Of a stretch of 64,000 nucleotides of DNA, positions 51,569-60,664 are shown in pieces. Numbering within the stretch: the first letter of the stretch is position 1; each line of letters begins with the position of its first letter. The notes beneath the pieces are model-generated. The model did no database searches and was not told where the DNA came from. It saw only the letters and a program-made list of their open reading frames with translations. Source of the stretch: Planctomycetaceae bacterium (GTDB lineage: Bacteria > Planctomycetota > Phycisphaerae > UBA1845 > UTPLA1); the NCBI GenBank assembly GCA_006969385.1, contig CP030884.1, positions 5,016,249-5,080,248 of the forward strand, given 5' to 3'. The position numbers were made by a program, and so were the translations under genes.

Positions 51569-52903
51569 ATGCCAGCCAACAAATTCTTCACCTGCACCCT
51601 TGCCCTGCTACTCACCGTACTCGCCGCGCCGGGGATGAACTGCGAAACCGGCCAGACGCCCGTTATCGATGACATGATGAATGACGACAATCCCGGCGAC
51701 AACATGCAAAACGGCCCAACAATCAACGTCGACGTGAACGACGACGACCCCTTCGGCTTGGTACTTACCGATATCAATATTCACGTGATGGGCCGCATCG
51801 AGTCGGGAGACGATCTGATCGTCTACACCGAGGCAAACGCGGACGGCTCGGTCGGTAACGTCAATTACATCGTGCCCTCTGCCGGCGATCTCACCGGCCG
51901 CGGTATTCCCAACGCCGATGATTACGATCCAAACAGCTTCCTGGTGGCGGGTGGCAAGATCATCCTCGTCGGTGGGCCCGAAGGCAGCAATGCCGTATCA
52001 GTGTACGACCCGCAGACGGATACCATTGACAACATCGCCGCCGAAGATGTTACGCTCTCTTCCGTGCCCGTAAGTAACTATGGCCCCGGCTTTCTGGATG
52101 TTGACGGCTCGCTCGTCGCCACGATTAACAATACCGCCTTTGTCGAAGGGCAGGAACTTATTCGCGTGATCGACACGAGCGGTACCGCGCCAACCGTAAC
52201 GCGCTTCGGCGTTAATCCAGACAACGACCATACGTTGGTACCCGATCAGATTCACATCGATGCCGAAACGCGCACGGTCGTCGCCGCCCGACAGATCCCT
52301 GGCAAGTTTTGGGTGTACGATCTGGACGATCCGACCGCCGCCCCGATGGAATTCGACGTCACCAGCGTCAATGGACCGCGCACCTCGGACACGCCTTTTG
52401 CCTATGACAATGGCATGATGCTCTTCATCGGTCGCGAAGCCAGCTTCGAGTTCCCGTATCTCATCGACCTGCTCGATCCGACGGCAGCACCGATCGCACT
52501 CGACCCGGCAGAAGACGGCGTCAATCGACCGATGATGGTCGGCGATCGTTATGCCTACTTGCCCAACGGCGCCGCGATCACGGGAGCACTCAACGGAGAC
52601 ATGCATTTGGGTAGTAACGCGTCCATCGATGGCGGCGGTCGCAGCGGCAGCGGCGTAACGCTGACCCACGGCGTACTCGGCACCGTCCCGGTCTGGATCA
52701 TCGGTGGGCAGGACAACATCGGCAGTTCCGATGCATTGCAATACAGCACGGGCAACGGTGATTGGCAAACGGTGCCGGACCCGCGTGATGCGAGTAGCAA
52801 CCTCGCCGTTGGTGATGTGCACTGCGACGAAAGCGGTACGTTTCTCGGATTCAAGTATGAAGCCGATGATGATTCATATCTCGGGTATGCGATTCTGAAT
52901 TAA
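51569..52903 (+). CDS. Secreted beta-propeller-like protein, paralogue B of the ECF-flanking pair
   Basis: 444 residues from the ATG at 51569 (AGAGGAG 8 bases before); the frame opens at 51500. Seen: a signal peptide (T-C-T-L-A-L-L-L-T-V-L-A-A-P-G-M-N-C-E), an Asp/Asn-rich linker, then blocks matching paralogue A (G-D-D-L-I-V-Y, Y-I-V-P-S-A-G, V-I-D-T-S-G-T-A-P, D-P-T-A-A-P, F-A-Y-D-N-G). The G-M-N-C-E after the signal is shared with A (G-M-N-G-D-C-E). Its position 3' of the sigma gene on the same strand, with its own leader, suggests joint regulation. Function unknown; likely extracytoplasmic binding or sensing. Confidence 0.75.
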   Translation: MPANKFFTCTLALLLTVLAAPGMNCETGQTPVIDDMMNDDNPGDNMQNGPTINVDVNDDDPFGLVLTDINIHVMGRIESGDDLIVYTEANADGSVGNVNYIVPSAGDLTGRGIPNADDYDPNSFLVAGGKIILVGGPEGSNAVSVYDPQTDTIDNIAAEDVTLSSVPVSNYGPGFLDVDGSLVATINNTAFVEGQELIRVIDTSGTAPTVTRFGVNPDNDHTLVPDQIHIDAETRTVVAARQIPGKFWVYDLDDPTAAPMEFDVTSVNGPRTSDTPFAYDNGMMLFIGREASFEFPYLIDLLDPTAAPIALDPAEDGVNRPMMVGDRYAYLPNGAAITGALNGDMHLGSNASIDGGGRSGSGVTLTHGVLGTVPVWIIGGQDNIGSSDALQYSTGNGDWQTVPDPRDASSNLAVGDVHCDESGTFLGFKYEADDDSYLGYAILN

Positions 52904-52987
52904 GGCCATCATCGAAGACTGCAGAGTAATGTAGAACGATTTGGAAAAGTCTCTGCAACCAAGCCCCTTCATCGGGGAAACGCGGTC

Positions 52988-53023
52988 CCGCCGGGGCATC
53001 GTCGCAAGACGTCGCCTCGGCGG
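52988..53023 (+). terminator. Hairpin at the convergent paralogue B / TPR-kinase junction
   Basis: CCGCCG...CGTC-GCAA-GACG...CGGCGG, a stem with a GNRA-type tetraloop and small internal mismatches, followed on the plus strand by CCTTGTTTATAATT. It probably ends the paralogue B transcript. Confidence 0.55.
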
Positions 53024-53029
53024 CCTTGT

Positions 53030-54661
53030 TTATAATTCTGGCGTGCCCTTTTCGCGCCAAGTTTTTGCTTCTGCCGGGCGTTCCCATGCATGGTAAAGTC
53101 GAACCAAATAATCGGCACACTGCTGCGGATTTCGATGAGACGCCGAATGGATTTCGACCAATTGTTCATAACTCAACAATAATAGCGATTCAGCTTTCTT
53201 AAACTCTTCAAGACCGCAGAAGGCAGCACCCAATCGGGCACGCGACAAAGCTGTGACCCAATGGTTGGGCAGCGCGACTTCGGCCTTCGATACCACATCG
53301 CTCAGTAGTTCCTCGGCACGCTCGAACTGAGCTTTCTCGATCAATACCGCCCCCAGATTGCTGCCCGCCAAGAGCGTACGGATATGCTTGTCATCAAACA
53401 CACGCGCGAATTCATCGCGCGTTTCGCCTAAAAGTGCCTCGGCCTCGTCATAGCGCCCTGCTTTGCGATACATATTGCCCAGATTATGACGGGCGACGAT
53501 AACGTCCGGATGATCTTCGCCGCGCAGCTCGGTTCGAACGCGCACCACTTCCTGGGCGTACTGAAGCGCTCTATCCAGATTACCCAAATCCGAATAGGCC
53601 GCCGCCAAACTATTCATGATACTGGCGGCGCTGGCACCGTCCCCATCGCCTTTTTCGATCAGGATATCCAACGCACGATGATACATCTCGACAGCCTTCT
53701 CCGTATCGCCCAAGTCGGAGTAGTTACCGCCGAGATTGTGGATGAAGGCGATCACGCTGGGATGCGATTCACCCAGTACGCGCGTGCCGCGCTCAACGGC
53801 TTCCTCGAATAAAGGTCGCGCCTCATCGAAGCGACCGAGGTTGGTAAGGAACAACCCAAAGTTGCTCATGTCGATGATGGTATCGGGATGATCTTCGCCC
53901 ACGAGTTCGCGATTGAGTGCCAGCCCTTCACGATAAAGCGGTAACGCCTCGTCATGTTTACCCAGCATGCCCAATGCATGGGCCAAACTGCCGATCGCGC
54001 GGGTGGTTTCGATATGCTTGTTGCCGTATATCTTGCGGCGAAGCTCTAAACCGCGCTTGCTGATCTCCAGGGCTTCATCGTAACGACCTAGTCCCGCAAA
54101 GGCCGTGGCGATGTTATTCATCGTCCGCGGCGTGCGTGGTTCCAATTCGCCACCATGAGCGATGTTGATTTCAAGTGCTTCCTGCAACAGCGGCAACGCT
54201 TCTTCGTAGCGATGCTGATCGTTGTAAAGGACGCCGAGGTTGTTGATCGCGAAACCAGTATCCTGATGTTCGCGACCGTGCAGTTCTTCCAATAAGCGCA
54301 GCGCTTCTTTTAGGTGGTGCTCGGCCTTGTCCAGAATACCGAGCTTTCGATAGGTACCGCCGACAGTATCGTGAATCGCCAATTGAATAATCGGCTCGTC
54401 CTTAAAGCGCTCGTCGATTCGCTCCGAAGCCGCATCCAATACTGCACGCACCGTGATGTCACGATCGGCGGTGTTCTCCGGGTCGACGGCCTCCAGTAGG
54501 TCTTTGTTTAAAAACTCATTAACGGCGTTGGCAACCTTCGCATTACGTTCCGCTTCGATGCGCTGCTGGGCCTCCGCTTCCCGTGCTGTTTCCGCCTCTT
54601 CTCGCTTTTCTTCGGCGAAGAGCGCCGCTTTTTGCGCGTTATCGCGCTCGGTCTTGGCCAC
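53030..54661 (-). CDS. TPR-repeat C-terminal half of a Ser/Thr kinase (separated by frameshift)
   Basis: 543 codons from a GTG at 54661, but this is almost surely not a true start: the frame continues the kinase protein after its membrane helix. Seen: an Arg/Glu-rich coiled coil (A-K-T-E-R-D-N-A-Q-K-A-A-L-F), the linker V-A-N-A-V-N-E-F-L-N-K-D-L-L typical after the helix in planctomycete kinases, then about ten tetratricopeptide repeats of the kinesin-light-chain type (H-P-D-T-I-I-D-M-S-N-F-G, etc.). TPRs would bind a partner outside the membrane. See the kinase half for the lesion. Confidence 0.85.
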   Translation of the reverse strand: MAKTERDNAQKAALFAEEKREEAETAREAEAQQRIEAERNAKVANAVNEFLNKDLLEAVDPENTADRDITVRAVLDAASERIDERFKDEPIIQLAIHDTVGGTYRKLGILDKAEHHLKEALRLLEELHGREHQDTGFAINNLGVLYNDQHRYEEALPLLQEALEINIAHGGELEPRTPRTMNNIATAFAGLGRYDEALEISKRGLELRRKIYGNKHIETTRAIGSLAHALGMLGKHDEALPLYREGLALNRELVGEDHPDTIIDMSNFGLFLTNLGRFDEARPLFEEAVERGTRVLGESHPSVIAFIHNLGGNYSDLGDTEKAVEMYHRALDILIEKGDGDGASAASIMNSLAAAYSDLGNLDRALQYAQEVVRVRTELRGEDHPDVIVARHNLGNMYRKAGRYDEAEALLGETRDEFARVFDDKHIRTLLAGSNLGAVLIEKAQFERAEELLSDVVSKAEVALPNHWVTALSRARLGAAFCGLEEFKKAESLLLLSYEQLVEIHSASHRNPQQCADYLVRLYHAWERPAEAKTWREKGTPEL

Positions 54662-55869
54662 CCTTCGGCACGCGTGGCCTGGACGGCGTACCCCACGCTA
54701 ACGCCGGTCGCGATCACCAACGTGGCGGCGATGATTGCAGCGGACCAAACGATGGCTTTGTTGCGCTTGGCGAATTTCTTGAGTTGGTACATCGTCGTCG
54801 CCGGTCGCGCGGTGATGGGCTCGAAATTCAGATAGCGACGAATATCATCGGCAAACGCCTGCGCCGACGGATAGCGCCGGTCTTTGTCTTTCTCCAACGC
54901 TTTGCTGACGATGGTTTCGATATCGCCACGATAGGTGCGCTCGAACGAACTGAGGCGTTCGGGCGCTTCTTCCTGAATCACGCGCACCGCTTCGGGAATG
55001 CTGCGGGTGGCAAGATCGTGGGGCAAGCGGTCGGCCAAAAGCTCATACGCGACAACACCCAAGGCATACACATCACTGCGGACATCCAACGCATCGGGAT
55101 CGCCGGTCACTTGCTCCGGACTCATATACGGCAGCGTTCCGATGAGTTGACCCGCTTCGGTTTGCATCGTCGTCGTGCGCACGTCGCTATCGGTGGCGCG
55201 GGCGACGCCAAAGTCCAAAATCTTGGGCTTACCCTCGGGCGTCACCAGAATATTCGCTGGCTTTAGGTCGCGATGGATCACGCCGCGCTGATGAGCGTGA
55301 TGCACCGACTCGCAAACGGTGGCCAACAAACTGAGCCGCGCGATCGGCCCCAACTTCTCGCGCCGGACATATTCGGTTAGCGAGCAACCATCGACGTACT
55401 CCATCGCAAAAAACGGCTGTGGTCCGTGACCGCCATCGGCGGTGCCTGCTTCATAAATCTGCGCGATACCGGGATCACGTAGTTGGCCAAGCACTTGCGC
55501 TTCTTGTTGAAATCGCTTCACGAGTGCGCGCGAAGCCATACCGGGCCGCAGAACCTTTAGCGCTACCATCCGCTGCGGTTCGGCTTGCCGCGCTTTGTAC
55601 ACCACGCCCATGCCGCCTGCTCCGAGCATCTCGAGCACTTCGTAGGAACCGATACGCTGCGGATGCCGCGTCGCGTCGGCATCGATATTGACGACGGGCA
55701 CATCTAAGCCCACCCGGGTACGGTCGTGTTTGATGAGTCGCTCGACATCTGCGCGCAAATCCGGATTCTCCCCGCAGGCGCTGGCGAGAAAACTATCGAG
55801 GCGATCGTCGGTCAAATCGCAGGCCTGCAGAAAGATATCCACCATCTGATCGTGCGAACTGGATGCCAT
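54508..55869 (-). CDS. Membrane Ser/Thr protein kinase, N-terminal half (frameshifted)
   Basis: 453 codons, of which about 400 are genuine. Seen: P-loop G-A-G-G-M-G-V-V-Y-K-A, V-A-L-K catalytic Lys, H-R-D-L-K-P-A-N-I-L catalytic loop, D-F-G, S-P-E-Q and a membrane helix (A-I-V-W-S-A-A-I-I-A-A-T-L-V-I-A). After G-Y-A-V-Q-A-T-R-A-E-G the frame turns into low-quality sequence, while the TPR half continues in another frame. One extra G at the GGG run at 54661-54663 (minus strand) restores a single 900-residue kinase-TPR protein. Kinases of this kind phosphorylate envelope and regulatory targets. Confidence 0.88.
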   Translation of the reverse strand: MASSSHDQMVDIFLQACDLTDDRLDSFLASACGENPDLRADVERLIKHDRTRVGLDVPVVNIDADATRHPQRIGSYEVLEMLGAGGMGVVYKARQAEPQRMVALKVLRPGMASRALVKRFQQEAQVLGQLRDPGIAQIYEAGTADGGHGPQPFFAMEYVDGCSLTEYVRREKLGPIARLSLLATVCESVHHAHQRGVIHRDLKPANILVTPEGKPKILDFGVARATDSDVRTTTMQTEAGQLIGTLPYMSPEQVTGDPDALDVRSDVYALGVVAYELLADRLPHDLATRSIPEAVRVIQEEAPERLSSFERTYRGDIETIVSKALEKDKDRRYPSAQAFADDIRRYLNFEPITARPATTMYQLKKFAKRNKAIVWSAAIIAATLVIATGVSVGYAVQATRAEGWPRPSAITRKKRRSSPKKSEKRRKQHGKRRPSSASKRNVMRRLPTPLMSF

Positions 55870-56235
55870 GCAGCGTACCCCCGTAGGACGACCACGGTTG
55901 AGAATGACCGAGTCGCTCAGTCAGCCTGAATGTTCAAACGTAATACTACCCAAAATGGCGGAAGGGTTGAAACCGGCAACAGCCATCCCCAAGTTAACAC
56001 GCAAGAAGAATCATTGGCTGTGGCAAAGAGTCTCGACTGTATTCACCGCCGAGACGGCGGTGCCACAAAAATCCACTCTGTAGATGGACTTATTAAGCGA
56101 AGGCGATCTACTGCGGAAGCGCCTTCGCCAAACCGAAGGTAAACTCTTGGTAAACATAAATGCGTAGCGCAATTTTGGATGACATACTCGTGAGTGACCG
56201 GTTTAAAACAGTACGATCACAAATTCCTCGAATGG
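55870..56235. other. Intergenic region with two hairpins
   Basis: About 365 bases without a gene. Seen: CACCGCC-gagac-GGCGGTG (56044-56062) and CGAAGGCG...CGCCTTCG (56098-56127). They may close the transcript of the upstream 962-codon gene; the kinase promoter should also be here. Confidence 0.5.
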
Positions 56236-59124
56236 CTACGATCCCGAATCCAATACATACGTCACACCGGCCGAACCGCCGAACCATGCGGCTTCGAGTT
56301 GAGCGCGATCGTATGTTCGTCGCCCTTCTTCCTCAGACGCCACGGCCGAATCATTGACGAACACGTTGCCGTCTTCATCAAAACCGCAGATCACGATCAG
56401 ATGGCCGTTCGTCATCTTATACGGTGCGGCCTTTATCAATTCGGGACGGTCAAAGCGAATCGATGCGATCACCGGTCGCCCCGCCGCGATATGCTGCTGC
56501 ACCACAGCCCAATCATTGATGCGGGTAAGGTATCCCGGTGCCCCCAGTTGAAAGGCGGCGGCGATATTGCGCGGCCAGTTGCCATAAATATCGTGGACCG
56601 GATCGAGACAGGCCTCGACGACAGTCGCCGTCGGCTTATCGATGCCGTGATAGGCCAGCACCATGCTCAATGATGTCGGGCTGCATATACGGCCCCGCAA
56701 TTCCGAGCGCCCCGTGTATTGGCTGCGATGCGGAACGGGTAAGCGTCTCGTGTAAGCATCGCGCGATGGTTCAGATACCGACGGTAACTCGGGTTGCCAC
56801 GAATCGGCTCGACGCGTGGTATCGGAGAGCGTTACATTCATCCGTTCCATTTTATATGAAATCGACTGCTTGACTTGTCCCAATAAACGCAATCGTACGC
56901 GCAAGCGATCGAAGCGCTGCTCCGAAACGAAGTAGTCGACGTCGACCTTGCCACCATCGAACTGCTTGTTCGGCTTTTCATCGACTAGATTGGGGCCAAG
57001 CTGATCGATCAACATCCAGGGCGACCAGCTATCGTCGAAGCGCGTGCCGACCGCAACGTCGACGGCATACGAAACATTCGAGGGTAGATTCAGGTTCCAG
57101 GAGACCAGAACTTCGTTGAATTTAAACGGCGCGATAAGTGGTTCAAACTCAATCGTCGCCCGCCCGTCGTCGTTGAGCGCGATCGACTTGGCATCTTCCG
57201 TTTGTTGACGGTCACGGTGGGTGCCATTTGCCATCGCCGACCAGTCGTCATCGCCGGCACCCTGCAACTCGAGTGTTATGTGCCGGTAGCCGCGCCAAGG
57301 TCGATCCATATCATGCGCAACCGATTGATCTAATGCCATAATGAGGTCGCGCGCCATGCGTTTCAGGTATTGCTGTCCTTGCGGATGATGCGCGATGCCC
57401 GCCAGCAAAACCGGGCCATCCGGCAACGCCACGCGCGCCGTATCGAGATGCCAATCCTCCCATAAACCGTTCTTGCGAATTAGCGTGGCGTTCATCCCCT
57501 TTAGGCCTGCGGCGAAATTATCATCGTGCAACTCCAACCAAGGTGCGGCAAATATCTCGCGCAGTCGCGCGCTAATCTCCGGACTCACCAGTCGATCCTG
57601 CTCCATCATCAGATAATAACGCAGGCACTGACGCACCGTGGCCGCGTGCGATAGATCTTCAAGCGGATCGCCCGTGCGCGGTTCGGGCGAGCCGTAATAT
57701 TTACCGCACCAAAGCCCGCCGCCGTGGGCGTTGTCGTAAAGCAGAAACTCACTCGACTGCAACATCTGCTGAATCCGATCGATATCGGCCAACCGTCCGT
57801 ACTTGGCGGCAAGCTCGTTATCCGATCGCTTGATAACGCGTTGTAACTCACGCATCACCGTCGGATCGGGCGACTTTACAAACTCAGGATGCTGCCGCAG
57901 GTACTCCAGCACGATGGCTATCTTCGGAACGCTGGCACCATAAAACATCGAATCGCCGTCGATCATGGCAATACGCGCCGTCCGCAGGTCGACGACGCCG
58001 AAAGCGCGTTGATCTTTGGGAATACTCAATTCTTCCGCGATCTTGCCGTCGATGCGTTCGACGAGCGCTTGTAAATCCGCATCCACTTTCACATCGTGCG
58101 GCAATCGCAATTGCTGTGCGGCCGTTGATAACTTAAACATTGGTATCGTGGGTGTGGCACCGAGCGCTTCCCGCTTCCACTCGATCGGCGTACTCGCGAT
58201 TTTAATTCCCAAGTTATGAGCGACTTGACGCAGCACGCCGACTTTCCCGCCGTTTATCGCTTCGTTTACGAGTCGATGCTTGCCCGTCCCATCCTGCATT
58301 ACCAAGGTCGACGACCCGCCTCCGTCGAGATTGAGTGCGTCCCACGCGCCGACCCACTGGAACACCGCCGCCAATTCGGGCAACGTCATTCCCAACGTTC
58401 GCTCGCGCTGGCGACCATCCGCGATGACGATCCAGAGTTTTTGTCCCGTTCGATCGACACCGACTGCCGTACGCGGATTGATATTGCCGAAAGCTGTTGC
58501 AAAGACATGGTCTTTGACGGCCGGCTTACCGTCGTCGAGCAACATTCGGAATCCCGGAATCGCGTGCCATACGTCGTCGCCTTCCAAGGGCGGTGCCTTC
58601 AAGCGAATGCGACCGTCCTTATCAATGAACATCGCGCCGTAGTCTCGCACGGACTTCGAATAGACGTTCCCCTCGTATGCGGCGAAGCCGGCGACATCCA
58701 TCGGTTGCAACGGCGAACCGCGACCGGGGCCGAAGGCCGACGTATTGATCGCAAGCTGCGCGCCGGTCCGTTCCGCAAACGCCAAAGTCGTTTCGCACAG
58801 CGTTTCAAATTGGCGACCGTCTTCACCCTTGCGCGGGTTGGGCTCCGTCGCAACGAACGACACGCCGGGAGCGGATGCGTCGAGTTCGATCAGCCATAGC
58901 CGAATGGGCCTTTTCTGATCGTAGGTAAGGTGCTCCAGCTTCATCGTTGAGCCGGCGGTCGCAACCACGCGCCGTGACACGGGTTGTTGCACCCACTGTA
59001 GCGCGTCGGCAACGGCCTTGGTGGCCTTCTCGGTTGCGGCCGGGCCATCGGCGACAACCAGAGCAGTCAAAAATGATCCGTAGGCACAGACGATAATGCA
59101 TGATGCGAGTCGGATAGGGTTCAT
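56236..59124 (-). CDS. Tripartite secreted enzyme: phosphodiester glycosidase + serine beta-lactamase-like + C39-like peptidase
   Basis: 962 residues. Seen: signal peptide (1-25); NAGPA-type phosphodiester glycosidase domain (about 60-310) with N-L-D-G-G-G-S-S-T-L at 265-274; penicillin-recognising domain (about 345-600) with S398-V-P-K401, S434-D-N436 and K551-N-G553; a beta-sandwich (about 610-765); C39-like cysteine protease domain (795-962) with C814, H908 and N924/D925. All three active sites look complete. Known families act on cell-surface glycan phosphodiesters, beta-lactam/D-Ala peptides and peptide bonds. The order suggests an envelope-remodelling or degradative multi-enzyme; the combined function is unknown. 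It lies 131 bases after the esterase gene. Confidence 0.85.
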   Translation of the reverse strand: MNPIRLASCIIVCAYGSFLTALVVADGPAATEKATKAVADALQWVQQPVSRRVVATAGSTMKLEHLTYDQKRPIRLWLIELDASAPGVSFVATEPNPRKGEDGRQFETLCETTLAFAERTGAQLAINTSAFGPGRGSPLQPMDVAGFAAYEGNVYSKSVRDYGAMFIDKDGRIRLKAPPLEGDDVWHAIPGFRMLLDDGKPAVKDHVFATAFGNINPRTAVGVDRTGQKLWIVIADGRQRERTLGMTLPELAAVFQWVGAWDALNLDGGGSSTLVMQDGTGKHRLVNEAINGGKVGVLRQVAHNLGIKIASTPIEWKREALGATPTIPMFKLSTAAQQLRLPHDVKVDADLQALVERIDGKIAEELSIPKDQRAFGVVDLRTARIAMIDGDSMFYGASVPKIAIVLEYLRQHPEFVKSPDPTVMRELQRVIKRSDNELAAKYGRLADIDRIQQMLQSSEFLLYDNAHGGGLWCGKYYGSPEPRTGDPLEDLSHAATVRQCLRYYLMMEQDRLVSPEISARLREIFAAPWLELHDDNFAAGLKGMNATLIRKNGLWEDWHLDTARVALPDGPVLLAGIAHHPQGQQYLKRMARDLIMALDQSVAHDMDRPWRGYRHITLELQGAGDDDWSAMANGTHRDRQQTEDAKSIALNDDGRATIEFEPLIAPFKFNEVLVSWNLNLPSNVSYAVDVAVGTRFDDSWSPWMLIDQLGPNLVDEKPNKQFDGGKVDVDYFVSEQRFDRLRVRLRLLGQVKQSISYKMERMNVTLSDTTRRADSWQPELPSVSEPSRDAYTRRLPVPHRSQYTGRSELRGRICSPTSLSMVLAYHGIDKPTATVVEACLDPVHDIYGNWPRNIAAAFQLGAPGYLTRINDWAVVQQHIAAGRPVIASIRFDRPELIKAAPYKMTNGHLIVICGFDEDGNVFVNDSAVASEEEGRRTYDRAQLEAAWFGGSAGVTYVLDSGS

Positions 59125-59255
59125 AAGAAAGCCACTTTGCGGTGATGTTCGATAAATTGCAAACTATAACACGGTGGAACGGTTCGCTTCCAGTGTTGGC
59201 TCGTTTGTGGGACGGGAATGTGAGCGTGCTCCGAGAATCTAATCCGGATTGCGTA

Positions 59256-60077
59256 CTACGATGTTTCAATCCTCAAACATCTCTGCAAACGCTGCACGCG
59301 GCGGGTCAATTGAAATATGTCGCCGCCTTCGTGACCGTTGAACGGAAATACATCGATTTGCTTCTTCGCAGTATCAATACAATTGTACGCGGCAAAGACG
59401 GTGCTGGGCGGGCATATCTGATCCATTAGTGCGACCGAAAAAAAGCAATCGACCGTCAGGCGCTTGGCAAAATTGCAACCATCGAAGTAGGAGAGCGTGT
59501 TGAATGCCTGCGCTGTCTTGTTGCGGTGACAGGATAGGTATTTCCCGAGTTCCGCGTAAGGCAGTTGATCGGTGATCGTGACGGCGCGTTGCAGATGACA
59601 CATAAACGGAACGTCAACAATGGCAGCGGCCAGCTTGTTATTTGTTAGCACCGCCGCGGCCATGGCCAATGTGCCACCCTGACTGCCACCGGCGACGGCG
59701 AGGCGCGACGCATCGATGCCCGGATGGGCAGTGGCGGCATCGATGGCACGCACCGCGTCGGTCATAAGGCGGCGGTAGTAGTACGTCTGCGGTGACTCGA
59801 TACCGCGCGTGAGGAAGCCAGCCGCCTGCGGTCCACCGGCCGGGAAATCATCGGGCGTATCACCGGGCGACCAATGCGAACCTTGACCGCGCGAGTCCAT
59901 CACAAAATGCGCCATGCCGGCGGCGGACGCCCACGTATGCGCAATCGGCAGCGAGCGCCCGCCGCCGTAGCCGACGTAACTTACAACGCATGGAACCGGC
60001 GCTTCCGCTGTCGTCGGAACCAACAACCAACCGCGCACCTTTTGACCGCCAAAGCCGCGGAATGACACGTCATACAC
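59256..60077 (-). CDS. Acetyl xylan esterase-family (AXE1) hydrolase, C-terminal part (frameshifted)
   Basis: 273 codons from a GTG that is probably internal. Seen: D-V-S-F-R-G-F-G-G-Q-K-V-R-G-W-L-L, G-Y-G-G-G-R, M-D-S-R-G-Q-G, the nucleophile motif G-G-S-Q-G-G and the C-terminal G-H-E-G-G with the catalytic His. AXE1 enzymes (CE7) deacetylate xylan oligosaccharides or cephalosporin C. With the preceding fragment it forms one about 320-residue protein. Its neighbours handle carbohydrates. Confidence 0.85.
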   Translation of the reverse strand: MYDVSFRGFGGQKVRGWLLVPTTAEAPVPCVVSYVGYGGGRSLPIAHTWASAAGMAHFVMDSRGQGSHWSPGDTPDDFPAGGPQAAGFLTRGIESPQTYYYRRLMTDAVRAIDAATAHPGIDASRLAVAGGSQGGTLAMAAAVLTNNKLAAAIVDVPFMCHLQRAVTITDQLPYAELGKYLSCHRNKTAQAFNTLSYFDGCNFAKRLTVDCFFSVALMDQICPPSTVFAAYNCIDTAKKQIDVFPFNGHEGGDIFQLTRRVQRLQRCLRIETS

Positions 60078-60244
60078 GTCGTCGCGGGTAAGCGAATATC
60101 TTTGTACGGCTCAAACGTCGCGTCGACGCTGTTCGTGACCGCCTCGGTTAGCGTTTGTTGCCAAAACACATCGAAGTCCGCCGGTTCTTCGATCTCGGGT
60201 CGGTAGGTCTGTAGTTCGGCAAGCGGTAGATCAAACTGAGCCAT
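59981..60244 (-). CDS. Acetyl xylan esterase-family, N-terminal part (frameshifted)
   Basis: Starts at the ATG at 60244 (M-A-Q-F-D-L-P-L-A-E-L-Q-T-Y-R-P-E), the typical CE7 beginning. It stays good to P-Y-K-D-I-R-L-P and then becomes noise (T-T-C-M-T-C-H-S). One C added to the CCC at about 60085-60087 rejoins it to D-V-Y-D-V-S-F-R-G of the next fragment. The fragment alone would be inactive. Confidence 0.8.
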   Translation of the reverse strand: MAQFDLPLAELQTYRPEIEEPADFDVFWQQTLTEAVTNSVDATFEPYKDIRLPATTCMTCHSAALAVKRCAVGCWFRRQRKRRFHAL

Positions 60245-60664
60245 GTGTTCACTCACAAAACGCCGGTCACGCGGCGTGCAAATTAGAAAACCGATTCAGC
60301 ATCACATTAAAGCAAATAACGACTGTGGGCGAGAAGCTTGCCGCAAATGTGTACGAAGAAGCTGTGGTAACTCGGCTAATAAGGCTGGGCTACAGTCACT
60401 CGCTAATGGGAGTATTCGATTTCTTACGCCAAAGGCGTTACACCACTTAGCCCAGGGTTGACGCGCAGCGGCTACCCTGGGTTAACCGTTCTAATTTCAC
60501 GTTCAACTCTGAAAGAGTTGCGGCATTGATCAAGTGCCGCAAGCCCGTAGGGGTGAATCATCGTGATGCCTACGGGACTGACTTTAAATTCTGCGAAGGA
60601 GACGGCGCCTGGATGCGTCTTGCCGTTTTCAAAGTAAACCCAGCCGTAGACTCCAGCCACTTCT
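60245..60664. other. Intergenic region with repeat element
   Basis: About 420 bases between the transporter and esterase genes. It is mostly the composite palindromic element at 60424-60577 plus flanking sequence; no gene is supported. Confidence 0.5.
60424..60577. repeat. Composite palindromic intergenic element, copy 2
   Basis: It opens with TTACGCCaaaGGCGTTA, then AGCCCAGGGTTGACG...CGGCTACCCTGGGTT, then CAACTCtgaAAGAGTTG, then CGGCA...TGCCG, then CCCGTAGG...CCTACGGG. The unit types and order follow 21826-22045. Confidence 0.7.

Noticed and set aside
53030..55869. Two independent genes (a kinase and a TPR protein)
   Set aside because: The coiled-coil/TPR half continues exactly where the kinase frame loses quality, and one added base joins them.
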